This document shows, one piece after another, positions 1 through 12,360 of a stretch of 64,000 bases of DNA (the stretch's first letter is position 1; each line of letters starts with the position of its first letter). Position numbers and translations under genes: made by a program. Origin of the DNA: Larimichthys crocea (taxonomy: Eukaryota > Chordata > Actinopteri > Sciaenidae); NCBI RefSeq assembly GCF_000972845.2, contig NC_040027.1:8775158-8839157 (forward strand), written 5' to 3'. The notes under the pieces are model-generated. The model saw only the letters and a list, made by a program, of their open reading frames with translations, was not told where the DNA came from and did no database searches.

Positions 1-440
1 GAATGGCCTGAAGACCTGCAGCAAGAAGAAAAAAGACGAACACAAACATACGGATGAATGAAGCGGGAGCTGTGAGTACTTTTGTTACTGCATGGCTGCT
101 GTGCACTAGATCTGTAAATCACTGAAGGCCGCAACTCTTTTTTTTTTATTTGTTTGTCTGACATATGCTTGGCGTCACAAGCAATATGCTGAGATTCACT
201 TTAAGTTTTATTTTTACTGCACAGTTGTGCTACTTTTGTTCTGAATCATTACTGTCTGGGATTCACTTCAGAACTCTGCAAGCATGCATGAACAAAAAAA
301 AAAAAATAAATAAAAATCCAAAGAGTGATTGAAGCTAAATTCATCCTGACACTCTCATGCTGCAGTTATAAGCTCGCCAGAGAACAGACACTGTGACAAT
401 TCCATCAGAAATTGGGGGAGTTCAATTATGGATGGCCAAC
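1..440 (-). other. Start of the intron after the 441-546 exon
   Basis: Intron sequence of the BRINP3-like gene that continues past the left edge. I see only an A-rich run near 293-317 and no further BRINP exon. Confidence 0.85.
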
Positions 441-546
441 CTTGCAAATGAATCTTGTTTTCGGGGCTCTGAACCAAAACGGAGCTGACAGAGTCGAGGT
501 TGTCATAGTTACTGCATCCAAGAGGGCCCGTCCTTGTTTCGGTCAC
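441..546 (-). CDS. brinp3: BRINP3-like coding exon (exon 5 by family numbering); last exon in the window
   Basis: This 106-bp exon has acceptor TTTAG|GTGACC at 547/546 and donor TTGCAAG|GTTGGC at 441/440. It starts in phase 0 with Val211 and encodes [19 protein letters not shown], then [16 protein letters not shown], plus one base of the next codon (Gly in the family). This is one of the most conserved BRINP blocks and is nearly identical to human BRINP3 as I recall it. The donor GTTGGC is a non-consensus GT site, weaker than GTRAGT. The following exons (cysteine-rich and C-terminal region, about two thirds of the protein) should lie left of position 1. Confidence 0.93.
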
Positions 547-3500
547 CTAAAGAAAGAAAAACAGGCACACAACAATAATCCATACTGAGAAAGAAACCCA
601 CTAATGGCATTAAAGATACAGAGAGAGAGAGAGAGAGGAGGGGGATAACTGACAAGGGAGCACATGACTAAATGTCATGCAGAATAAGATTAATGACACG
701 ATCTCCTCTTCTGAGAAACACAAAGTACATTACGCATTATTTAGACCCCTCCATTGTGCAAATCATATTTGGGGAATGACTTTGTAAGTCTGTGGTCGAG
801 AAATTGAGTTGCGATAAGGATCCCCGGAGTAAAAGCGTAATGAGTCTTCTGTCAAATCTACTGTAACTCCGCATTGTGTTTACCCATTACAATGCCCGCC
901 GACACCCGTAACATGCTAAAATCCATTGTGATGCCAGTGTAAGCATGTCCTATTCAATTAAACATGCACCTGAGGATTTGTGTAATTGCAACATTGTTAC
1001 AGGACTACACGGGCTGGAATGTGATGAGAGGATTGGCTGCAGAGCCGCTCCTCTTAAAAGACAGCAACCGATGTAGCGTTGCTCTCCGATAACATCATCC
1101 CACAATGGACATTACTGAACCACTCTCCATGTTTTCCTCTTCCTTGTTAAACCCCTGCCTACATTACCCACAATGAAACTCTAACTGCAGCAAATTCAGT
1201 CAGAGTTTCCGGTGTGTTCTGCCAGTAGTGGTTAAAGTAGACTTGATCTGGCATGTTCTCTTTCTGGCTGCACACTATCAGAATGTTTTTTTGCATTTTT
1301 TAACGGCTACAGTTAGCACTAACACCTCTCAGCATGAAGGTTCTCTGTTAAAACCAGCTCGCTGGGACCTTTGCACGTTCTCCACCTGTCTCAGGTGTAC
1401 CCAGCCTCGCATCGGTTGGCTCTTTGACCCTCACCAACCGCTAAAGGACAGCTAATTGCACTAGCTTTGCTAAAAACAATGAATTACAATGTCCCCGCGT
1501 GCCAAATGGCCCTTGTTGTTATCTATCATTACCATGTAGCTTCTTGCATAAAATTGAACTAAATTGCGGCTACAACTGTTTGTAGAGTGCAACTGGTGAC
1601 TCAAAGCTGCAACACCTTTTCTAACAATCGTTTTTTTGACTTTTTATTCATGCCTCTATTTTTCAAATCAGTGACGCACGGCAGAAAGCTCTGTCAAATG
1701 TGCATGATGTGCGTACAAATGCTTTCTGGTCATTTTGGTGCACCTGTGGCGGAGTTGAACAATGGGGACAACAATGGGATTATTACTGCTGGTAGGTGTG
1801 ATTACTTTAATCACAACCAATCAAGTCACCTTGACGGAGAGAGAATGGCGAAGGGTGGATTTCAACACAAAAACTTTTCCCCTGAGGAAATTGATGTGGC
1901 TGCTTGAGTCTCCACAAGAGAAATCAGGGGTTGGAGGATATTAAATTACTGCAGCTTGAGAGGAGGAAACACATTTGGTTAGCATGAGAGTTTCTCTATG
2001 TCCCAGGAGGAGACTTGTACAAATCTAGGAAATGGTTCAATGACAGGAAATGAGGCGCCAAACAAGTTGGCAGGCGTTATCGGCGGGTTTGGCGCTGAGA
2101 GGGGGTCATCCACCAGCCAGTCTATAGAAGACATGGCCACCTTATTAATCAACACTCATGCATCATTATGGCATTTCTGAATATCTGACAATCTGTCACC
2201 CAAACGCTATGTGTACATAATTAGCGATGAAATGATTCCTGGTTTAACGACTTGTCTCCAAATCGTATCAGACAACTTCGATCCACAAAAAAAAAAAAAA
2301 AAGAAGATCTGCTCTTCAGCGCTCTGTCATGAGTGGGCGTGTTGGAAGCACCAGCTGGGCACCAAGAGGACAACTCAGTTTTACCTATTCTGAGTCAGGT
2401 TAATTGACTCAGAGCAGGTCAGACATGTAGGAGTGGAGGAAGAAGAACATCGCACCGACTGACGCAGGTACAGACAGCCGAGTTCAGCCTCTTCCTCTTG
2501 CTCGGGTTTGAGAAGTGAGCAGTTATTCGAAGGGAGAAAAAAATATGTGTACATACCGAGGACAGTTAAGCAGCGAGCTGTGTGTACAAGGATTGTCAAA
2601 AAAAAGCCGATGTGTGTCTGAACACACAGCCTGTGCGGTAAACATCGCTCCGTCTTTGTGTCTGTGCCGGGAAATTAACTTTGCAATTTGCTCGGTAAAT
2701 TCATGAAAACAGCGACTGTGATTTGTAGCCTGCACTTTTCACCTTGGCCTGTGGCAGAAGCCCAAATCATCACAACACCGGCCTAGAAAAAAAAGAAGCT
2801 GTTTTCGTAATGGAAGTGAATTTTAAACCTAACAGAGTGTACAAGACTAGATGATGCTTCTTGTGCAGCATCTGTTGCTTGCTTGTATTTACTCATATGA
2901 ACGAGTCCGTCCTCCTGTTTGTAATAAAAAAGAAGCTCCTGTGCACGAGGAGGAAATTATTTTCTGGGACAAATGAAGCTTTTGAAGGCGTTCAGGCAGA
3001 TAACTGATCCACAGCTCCACTCCAGCTCAATGTGTTTATTTGTATTACCAGTCGGGCGATCTATTAAAACTCACCACTGATTCTCTGCTGGCTAAACTCC
3101 AAAAAATCAGTAATTACATTCATTCTAAATTTAAATGTTATGACTCAATATGTGGGTTGACTGAATACAATTTAAAGAAAAAGAAAGCAACCATTCGGAT
3201 GGAGAACAGCCACTGGCCTGTACTCTGCTGTCTAAATGAATCAGAGAGCTCGGCATTAGACGGAGGAGGTTTGACGCAGAGTCCAAACATGCTTTGCAGA
3301 CAGATTACACTGATTGAATTCCTCCTGGACATTGGACAAGGTGTGTAAAAACTCTGTTGGTCTTTGTGTCTTTTAAAGCAGATTGTGTTTTTCTCCGGTT
3401 AGAAAAGGGGCAGCATGTTTTCACGGCGCGTTCGCTCGAAGGACCTTGTTGTTCTGAAACGTTGTTGTGAATCGGTGTGGGCTTCACGTCGTGCAAATTC

Positions 3501-4125
3501 AAGTGATTGCTTCCACGCTACCGTTCCACTCTGTCGACGGAGATTGATGAATTTAATTGGGTTATTTATAACTTTACTAAAAGCAGCATGCACTCACTGC
3601 CAAGTGCCAAGCTCACAGTCACCGGTACTACACTTCAAACAATGACGCTGTAGGTACCCCTCGAGCATCATTTGTGGATGCGCCCCAATATTCAGACCAA
3701 GACTTATGGTCCTTTCAGACACAATGTGGCAACGGCAGCACTGTGCACCACCAACCGGTTTAAACAGTGGTGAACGCATCGCTGATCACACTGATGGTAT
3801 AGGCCGACGTGCCCACAAGGAAAATGAAATCACAAGAGTGAGAAAGAGTTGCAAAAACAGTCAGGTGCAGACTCTAATAACTGGTCTTAGTATGAAAAAT
3901 CATCTTAATTCAGCAGAAAATAGATCCCCCCTCCGAGCGTAAAGTCACAGAGATGACGACGCCGCGTGAATGAAATGAAAAGAAGAAACTTGCTGCGAGA
4001 AACAAAAGTTAAGTCGAGACAGAAGACAGACATAAAAAGATCTGAAGTTTTTGCCGCAAGTCCTGAAACATGCAACTACATCCAAAGCTCAAAGACATTG
4101 TATTGTCAGATTTGTGCTGATAATA

Positions 4126-4126
<1 letters not shown>

Positions 4127-4167
<41 letters not shown>
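4127..4167. repeat. (AC)n microsatellite
   Basis: About 20 uninterrupted AC units in the 13.8-kb intron. Confidence 0.98.
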
Positions 4168-4169
<2 letters not shown>

Positions 4170-7086
4170 CCAGACAACACTCCTTTAAGCACATGCTTAG
4201 ATTGTTCACAATCTCAGCTCAATCATCCTTGACAAAAGCCTGATTTAGAGCACGCGTACATCCAGGCTCCACGGGCAGCAAATATAAACTGCCAACCTGA
4301 AGGGAAATCCATCTCCTTCGCTGTCACTTGCGAATTATTGCCAAACACCATGACGGTGTCTTCTTTTAATATTTTCCCAAAGGTCCAATAAAAGTAACAT
4401 CTCCTTGCTAGATTAATGACAGGCAACAGTGGTATCCAGCCAGGAGGAACAAGGAGGAAGACTTTTGCCGCTGTGGGCAGAAAAGTTATTATTTTTTTTT
4501 TCTTCTTTTGACAACTACAAGGTCAACGAGGAAACCGAACACAGAGAGACATGAAGATGATTAAAAGCTCAGAGTTCTGTGTGTGTAATATGCATCGCGT
4601 GTCTCGTTTAGCCTCCTGAACTCTTTTTTTCTTAATTAACAGCGATTTAATATAGTCCTTTCATTAAGATTTTTAATTTCAGGACGGTCAGACAAAGGTA
4701 GAGAGGGTGTGGAAGAGGTGGAACGACTGACTTTCTTTCTTCTTCTTTTTATTATTGACACATTAACACAATTAATTAAAATCGGAGCAGGCTCCGCGGG
4801 GATCCACAGATTAATTTCCAACACAGACAGATGTCCAACTTAAAGGGGAAAATTGACCAAATGCAAATCTAAAGATGGCTTTTCTATGCATAGCAATGAG
4901 ACCATCTGCAGAAAGAACCCAGTGGAGCAGAGCATGTGTGCACAGTCAGCCCTCTCTATTAGAAATCGACCCCAAAAAAGAAAAAAGAAAAAAGAAAAAT
5001 GTTTGTATATTTCCTTCACTTCCAAGACCTCGAGCCGGCAAACGTTCGCTAGAAACGAGAGAACATACGAGAATCCCAAAAAAATGTGATATGTAAATGA
5101 CATGGATCGGCTGGTGGGGGAATTATTAATGTGCCATAATTGACTACAAGATAATTGTGCTGACTGCATTGGAATAACTAACAGCTGCATTTAATGGAAC
5201 ATTTAATTGCACTTAAAGGCTTTCCTAGAATAAGCAGTTTGTGATGCTTACACATGCTGCGGACGTGACTTGTTTATCTTATCACGATGAATTTCACTTT
5301 GCCCCCCAGGCTTTTTGCCTTTTGATGGCTTCTTCCTAACTAAATACTCCTTTAGAATTAATGAATCCTGAATATTTCTGTATTCGCTCTACCTTCTACT
5401 TCTGTTTTAATCACTTATTTTCATGAAAGCCCTTCCAGGGATGGGTGTTTAATTTATTCATCCTCTAAACACGACGGTACTTGCGTCAGAGAGCTAAATT
5501 ATTTTGCTTTCTAAAGTGTTCATTGAGCTGATATCGCTGAAAATGTGTCCACAAAGTGACAGAGGTTCGTTTTTTTATCACAAATCAAATGCTCAGTGTA
5601 TTCTATGTCCTTTCATTACATTAGTCTGTACTGTGACCAAATGGAAAAGGATCATTTTTTAATAAATCAGTGCTCAGATTAAAAAGTCCAATCATACAAA
5701 ATCCAAAAGTACAAAAACGGTTCAGTTTTCCATTAGGCTGAGGAATCTGTCTCCCGCCAGTCACCATTGTGCAAAGACTCATTGAAGCAGCGAGCTCCAA
5801 AGCTGGCACGTGAAAATGGCTCGGATCAGTGCTAAGCTTCACAAGTGGGAATCTACATATAGGCCTATAAAATACTGTGCCACAGCCAGGAAGGAAAAAA
5901 AAGTTAAACTGAGGGAGTCAATTACAGACGGCTGCCAAATTACTGAAGAACCAACACAAAGTTAACGTGTTTGATCATCACGAGGGAGGTTATTATTCTA
6001 TCAGCGGCTCCAAACCTTTTTCCTGAAGAGACGTCCAACAGTATATTATATAGATATATAAACTGATTTTTACCAATCATGCATACTCAACAGGCTTCTT
6101 CTTTTTCTTCCTCATGCTTTCTTGCTTTTGACTATATCTTGTTGTAATGCAGGACGATGGTTCTGTGAATACAGCTTGTGTTCAGCTGTGAGTTTATGTC
6201 TTCAATAATAATCTCAACTTTTCATTGTATTCACAGAAATAAAGGAAACGCTGAGCTACGAATGCAGCCGTGACAGACCCATGACGGGTTCTGATTATCG
6301 GATTGGAATCAGTGGCTAATACCACATAAGCCATGTAAGTTTTCCCGTATCGAAGCATCTACAGCTGTTCTCTTCCTCCAGGTTTATTCGGGGTTGTTCC
6401 TTTAATTGTCACCAGTCTGTACATTCAAGCGGTGGCAAGCAAACACTCCCAAGTGAGCCCCGGAGGCATCCTTTTTAGCTTCGTATTACACTCTGTCTGT
6501 GAAAATGCGGCTCTGCCTGCTGCCAGACACATCGCTCAGGGAAACACTGCTGCACAGAAAGTTGACACAGTTCCACTCCCGGCGGCCCAGCAGAGCACAC
6601 GAGTGCGATGGCTGAGGACGTGTCGTTTCAACTTCTTGGAGCAGGTGAGAGCCAGAGTCGGTATTTGGCGTCGTAGCTGGATTGAACGCTGCACAGCTGC
6701 TCGATTTCTGCAGCGGCGAGGGGAGTTAATGTCGGCCCGGGGTTTTCCACTCGAGAGGTGGAAACAACTTCAAGTCTGAACGAGAAACACTGTCACTAAA
6801 GCAGCATATAGAAGAGTAAATACAGAAAATAACTGTTCATGCATCAATCGGAAATGTAAAACACATCATAGGATAATGAGTTATTCTTTTCTCCTGTCTA
6901 AGCAGGACGTCGCCACATCGTGTCATGACTTCACAGAGAGGCTGGAAGTGAATATTCAGAGCTAATGAATTAAATTAAATGAACGCGATAAAAGGAAAAC
7001 GGTGCTACGAGTTGGCCATTAAAGCATCGGCGTTATCTAAATCTTATCTTACAGCATTTAGATGGATGATAGCCTCTGTGTTACTG

Positions 7087-7087
<1 letters not shown>

Positions 7088-7141
<54 letters not shown>
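7088..7141. repeat. (TG)27 microsatellite
   Basis: Uninterrupted TG dinucleotides, the longest dinucleotide tract in the window. Confidence 0.98.
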
Positions 7142-7142
<1 letters not shown>

Positions 7143-9726
7143 CCTGGGCAGGGGGCAACGCAGCACTTAGCCTGTTAACATGGTCCACTGATAGAGACGG
7201 CCGCGCAGGCACATCCATTATTTAAAAAATGCAAGGCCTTAATATTATTGTAAGACCAGTTAGGTGAGAGCGTTTCACTGATGAAAATTCATCACCGCCG
7301 CGAATCCCTCATATGAATAATTCCACGTTAGAAAAAAAAGAAAAGCAGCATAAAATGTCACTTAGCGAGCTCGTGTTGTCAGATTGAGTAACAATGGACT
7401 TTAAATGGGCTGCACTTTCTGCTCCGTGCAAGAAAGAAAGAAAAAAAAGATAAATAAATAAAAAGCGCAAGATGCATTAATGTTTCATGAAAATCGTCTC
7501 TCATTTCAAAAATTGCCTCATTCGCCGCACCTTCAAGAAACCGTCGCCCGCTTAATCACCGCGGCGTAGTAAGATGTGAAAATCCACATTTGCATCTGAG
7601 ATGCGTTTACGCCTGTTTATTCAGTCCTTGAGGATTTCGATGCATGTTTTTAAGACCACTTTGTTGCTCTGGCTTACACTCTAATGTCAGCTGGCGAAGG
7701 GATAAGCTTATAAACTATAAGTAAGAAAGAAAGAAAGAGGGGGAAAGGAAGAATATAGAATTGGAATGGGATTATTGAGCAGAAAAGAAGGCATTGAAGC
7801 CACGGGGGAGCAGAGGGGAACCTTTGGTAAGAAGAAAGTGAAATGTAATAGTGTTTGTGGTGTTATGTTCACTGAGTCTCTTCAAGAGAAACTAAGCTAT
7901 TTTCTTTTATAGGAAGTACCAGGAACTTGAAAAGAGGCCAACAGACCAACTTTGATTCTGTCTTTTCGTGTTTTGCTCTCCGGGCTTTTTAAGCAGCCGC
8001 AGATTAAAGAGAAATTCTTAAACAATCTTGACATCAGGAGTCAGATATGAGCCTAAAGCCAGGAGCCGGCCTCGTCCATTTATACAATTATCTCTGAGAG
8101 GTCGTCGTCACCTGCAACGTCTCAAAGAAATAAACCTATAGATCTTGTTAAAGGTTAAAGAAGTTGAAGACGAAACGTAGAGCATTTATTTTCCTTTCTG
8201 AATAATGAAGACGCCGAAAAAACAACCAAACTGCCTGGAATGAATTATTCATCCACGCTGTGATAACAGAGGACAGAGTGCTTTCGTTTTTTTCTCTTTT
8301 GTTTATCCTACCATCAAAACTGTCCCCAAACTCACGAAGCCGTGTTCCCTGCAACCGTTCCTCAGCAGCCATTATCTGATTTCTGGAGCTCGAGTCGAAC
8401 TTGTTTCGTGTTCTCGTCTCTGCTCCCGACAAATGAAGCGTAATGCTGCATGACTGACTGAACACTCAAGGCTCGACGCTGCAAATTGGGTCAAACCTTC
8501 CTTATCGCTTCTCCTCCTCCGTCAGTGATATTCTCCTCCCCAAACTTTTCGTTTAATGAATCTTCAATACGAGGCAGTCTGGGCTGCAAATCAAAGCAGC
8601 CATTGATGGATGCAGCGCTTCCTGTGTACCTGCCTGCACCTTGATCCCGGGCTAAAAGGCCTGCTAAATAAGGCCCGTCTGTCCCCGTCTCATCTCTTCT
8701 GCTCCATCTCATATGACACCGTAACTCACACCACAAAATGTTTGACAAATGACGGAAGCTCTCAAAGGAAATTACTGAAATGGAAAAGCTGATTCATCAC
8801 ACTATGTAACAGCAGAGACTTTTATTTTTCCTGCACATTTCTATCTCATTTTTTCAGTCTTTGATTATTTTCCAGTGCTGCTCTTGCTCAGTCCTTCAGG
8901 CATTTCCACCATTTAAAACATGTTATCTCTTAAAACCACGGGACCTGAAAGGCAGCTTTGTTTTGGCATCCGTCTTCATTGGGGTGAGGTAAAAACCCAT
9001 GTTTAGAATTAAGGCCTGCTGACGCCGTGAATATTTTACATCAGTCACCTGAAAATGCCTCACAAACAAATGTACCCCCAGAGGGCTCTTTCCCGATTCA
9101 TCTCAATCAGAGGGGTTTTTAGCAGCACTTTGGTTCAGTGGCGACTGCCAAATCAGCTCAACGTCCTCTTGCCAATTCACTTTAGAGAATGTACAGTTTT
9201 ATCTCTGATGGACTGTATAGTGGGGCATCACTAAGGACAAGTCGATGAAAAATGGGCTGCGGCTCAGTGGAAAAAAAGGGCCAAGCGATGTAGCTGCAGC
9301 TACAGCCCGAATGAGGAAAATAGACCCTGATGATAATCTTCTGCTTTTCCTGCCGAGCTCCGTCTGTTAGAGACTGCTTAATGTTTGTTTTCTTCTCAAT
9401 GCAAGAACGCTGTCCAACAAATCACATCACTAATCACAGTGTACAACGCTGTACAGGAAAGTTTTGTAGACTTTGATGAAGCAACAAATCTGACACTTTC
9501 TGGAAGCTACTTTAGATTTATTTATTTATATATGTATATATATAAAATCTGAATCCTTCATAGTTTTAGTTTCTAGCTGTGATTTTCATTCAGTGTCTAC
9601 AGCTGTACTTAATTGTATATACTTTATTTATTTATTTTTTGACTATTTGCAGGTCTAATTCTTATTTTTTCTGAAAAAATAAGGTTTAATTTCTCCATCA
9701 AATTACTATACACACATTTCAATTAT

Positions 9727-9727
<1 letters not shown>

Positions 9728-9816
<89 letters not shown>
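9728..9816. repeat. (TATC)n microsatellite
   Basis: About 22 perfect tetranucleotide units, probably highly polymorphic. Confidence 0.98.
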
Positions 9817-9817
<1 letters not shown>

Positions 9818-11827
9818 GTCCACAGCAGCTCAAAATGTTTGCCTGAGTCTGTGAAAACTTTTAGTCAGCATGTTTTCTCTTTTTCATCCTCAGTGTTTGT
9901 GCGTGCGGCGTCTTTAATGAAGGGTTGCTTGTTTTGCTTCAACAATAAAGAACACATTTAATAAAAAAAAAAATCATCTGTTAATTTAACCTAGATTCTT
10001 CACGATGCTGTAGTGATGTGCGAGCGCTCTGACAGCTTCTCGCTGCAGGATCGGCCCCTTGGAGAGCGCCGCGGCGCTGACAATTGTGCTACTATAATGC
10101 AGAAAGTTGGCGGCTTGCGGCTCGGGTTGGGTTTGGGTCGATGATTAACGGATATTTTTTGTGGGTCTGACAGTGCGGATTGGCTCTCGTAATGGGTTGG
10201 GTTGGTGCAGATCTTGAAAAAGCCCTGACCCAGGCTAAACCTCTGTTTTCTCGCACTTAATGGGGGACGGTTGTCGGACAGTCCACCATGAGCATTTTAG
10301 TCCTGTCTCATCAACTAAAACATGTGGAAAGAAGGTCTCTTATATATTTGTTATTGTTTAATAAAATGAGCACTGACCTGTGCTCACATGCTGGTCAATA
10401 TCTTTCACTTTCCAGACCAATACAGTCTGAAAGCTTCCTCATCCACATGCTCAATGATGTTTTTATATCGATGTGCTGTGGTCTGTTTGTCAGAGAAAAC
10501 AAACTGTTTGAGTACATCGACCTCAGCTCTGGGATATTAGAGATCTTTGGAAACCATGTATCTCCAAATTTGGTCATTTTAGTTCTTCAGAGAATAAAAA
10601 CAGTCAAGTAAAGTTAAATAAACCATTCAAAAACCAATTTAACCATCTGAAGAATGAATGGTCAGACAGCTGAAAACAGGGCCGGCGATGAATGATGCTA
10701 AACTAAAACATATATATATATAATTAAAGGATACATTTACATATACAAAGTCTGTGACCTTTCCTCGCAATCACGTGACGACACCTGAGCCAGACTGCTG
10801 ATGAAGACTGAGATGCAAACTGTTCCCAAGGTCAAGATCCAACTATCGTGTTTGAAAAGGTATTTTATCGTCACTGTGGCCTCCTCCTGTCCTGCGTCAT
10901 CTCATCTCAGCACCGCGTGTTGTCAGTGCAGTGAATAAATATGTAAACGGAATATGTAAATATGTAAAAAAAAGAAATTGTATTCTTTCACACAATGCAT
11001 CGGTTTTACCACATGACACACATGTTAAAGAAATAAATGGATTTATTAGATCAGATTTGTTTAGGTGTGGTACACTGCAGTCAGGTGCAAGCCGACAGTG
11101 TCTCAGACAGGTGTTTTTGCAGGTTGTTGAAACCCGCCACATCGCGTGACGTTAATCTGCTGCTTGCCACGAGTGAGCGTGAACACATTGAAGCCACGTG
11201 AGGATTCGGATTCTTTAGAAAGCATAGAGGATTCAGCGCGCGCCGCAAAGGGCAAAGTCAGCCGATTCAATTCATTCTTCTTGATAAGAGCTGACAGAGT
11301 GATGAATGAACACACCCTGAAGGTATTAAGCAGTAAAAGATGCAAGGTGATGTTTACATCATAAGCATATCTTGATATGCATAGCACACGGGTTCCGTAC
11401 GCGAGCCTGTGAATACACACATGAAAGAGCACGGGAAGGGAAATAAACAATGAGCCTTCTGCTCGCTTCATCTGCTCTCGTGGTTGAACTCATTCAGCGT
11501 GCATACATGTTTACTCCAATGTCACATCAAAGCAATACAACGTGATGTTAGCGTGAGGAAAAAAATATGTTTTCAATAAACCAGCTACAGGAAAAATGCT
11601 GTTCTGACCAAGTAATCTGATTAGTCAAAGAGACACTTACTCAATTACTCAAGAACTGCTTGTAAAAATATAATATGTGTGCGTAAAAGCTATATGAGCT
11701 GGAATATGTGAAAAAAATTCAAAATAAATAAATGCATCACACCCTTCATCAGCTGCAGTGAGTCGACACTAATGGCTTAAAAATACATGTGAAGTTCATC
11801 GACTTAGCATGCAAACCTGTCCATGGT

Positions 11828-12360
11828 TAAGCTTGGGAATTTCGGAAATATTCCAAATCGGAAATTCTGTGAAATTATGGGAATTTATTAACTGGAAATT
11901 GGGGGTAATGTAAACAAACTGTATCATATACAACCATAAATGTAAACATTTTGTTAGTTAATTGTTTTGTTTGTTAATAAACGAAAGAAAAAGATCTTTA
12001 TCAGTATTTTATTGAACAGTAAACGAAAGAAAAAGATCTTTATCAGTATTTTATTGAACAGTATTATGTAGTCCACAAGCTCACATGTGTGTCTTCAACA
12101 GTCTGTGTGTGCTCTGGGCTCTAAAGTGTGGTCCAGGTACAGAGATCACCTGTGCAGGTAGAGGGGGCGTGGCCACAATAGCCCTGCAGTAAGCAGTGTG
12201 CTATGTGCATGTGATGAGTAATGGCAGATATTTAAGCATAAAATCCTATCCTAACTATATTTAAGTTCGCTGTTGAGGGCCAACCTTCAAATTTGTAAAT
12301 TCCCAGTTTATTCCTATACATTTCTGTTAATTTCCATAAATTTTGCAACCCTATTACTAA
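11828..12360. mobile_element. Candidate degenerate non-autonomous transposon
   Basis: The left side has repeated GGGAATTTC, GGAAATT and GGGAATTTATTAACTGG motifs. The right side, read on the opposite strand, starts GGGTTGCAAAATTTATGG and continues to CTGGGAATTTACAAATTTG, so the two ends are imperfectly inverted. GGAATTT-rich ends with GCAACCCTA are common in a fish repeat I recall, but I cannot name it. Exact borders and a target duplication are not visible. It contains the 42-bp tandem duplication at 11979-12062. Confidence 0.45.
11979..12062. repeat. Perfect 42-bp tandem duplication
   Basis: Two identical adjacent 42-bp units (11979-12020 and 12021-12062), each starting AAACGAAAGAAAAAGATC. 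The absence of any mismatch suggests a recent duplication, or an assembly artefact. Confidence 0.97.
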
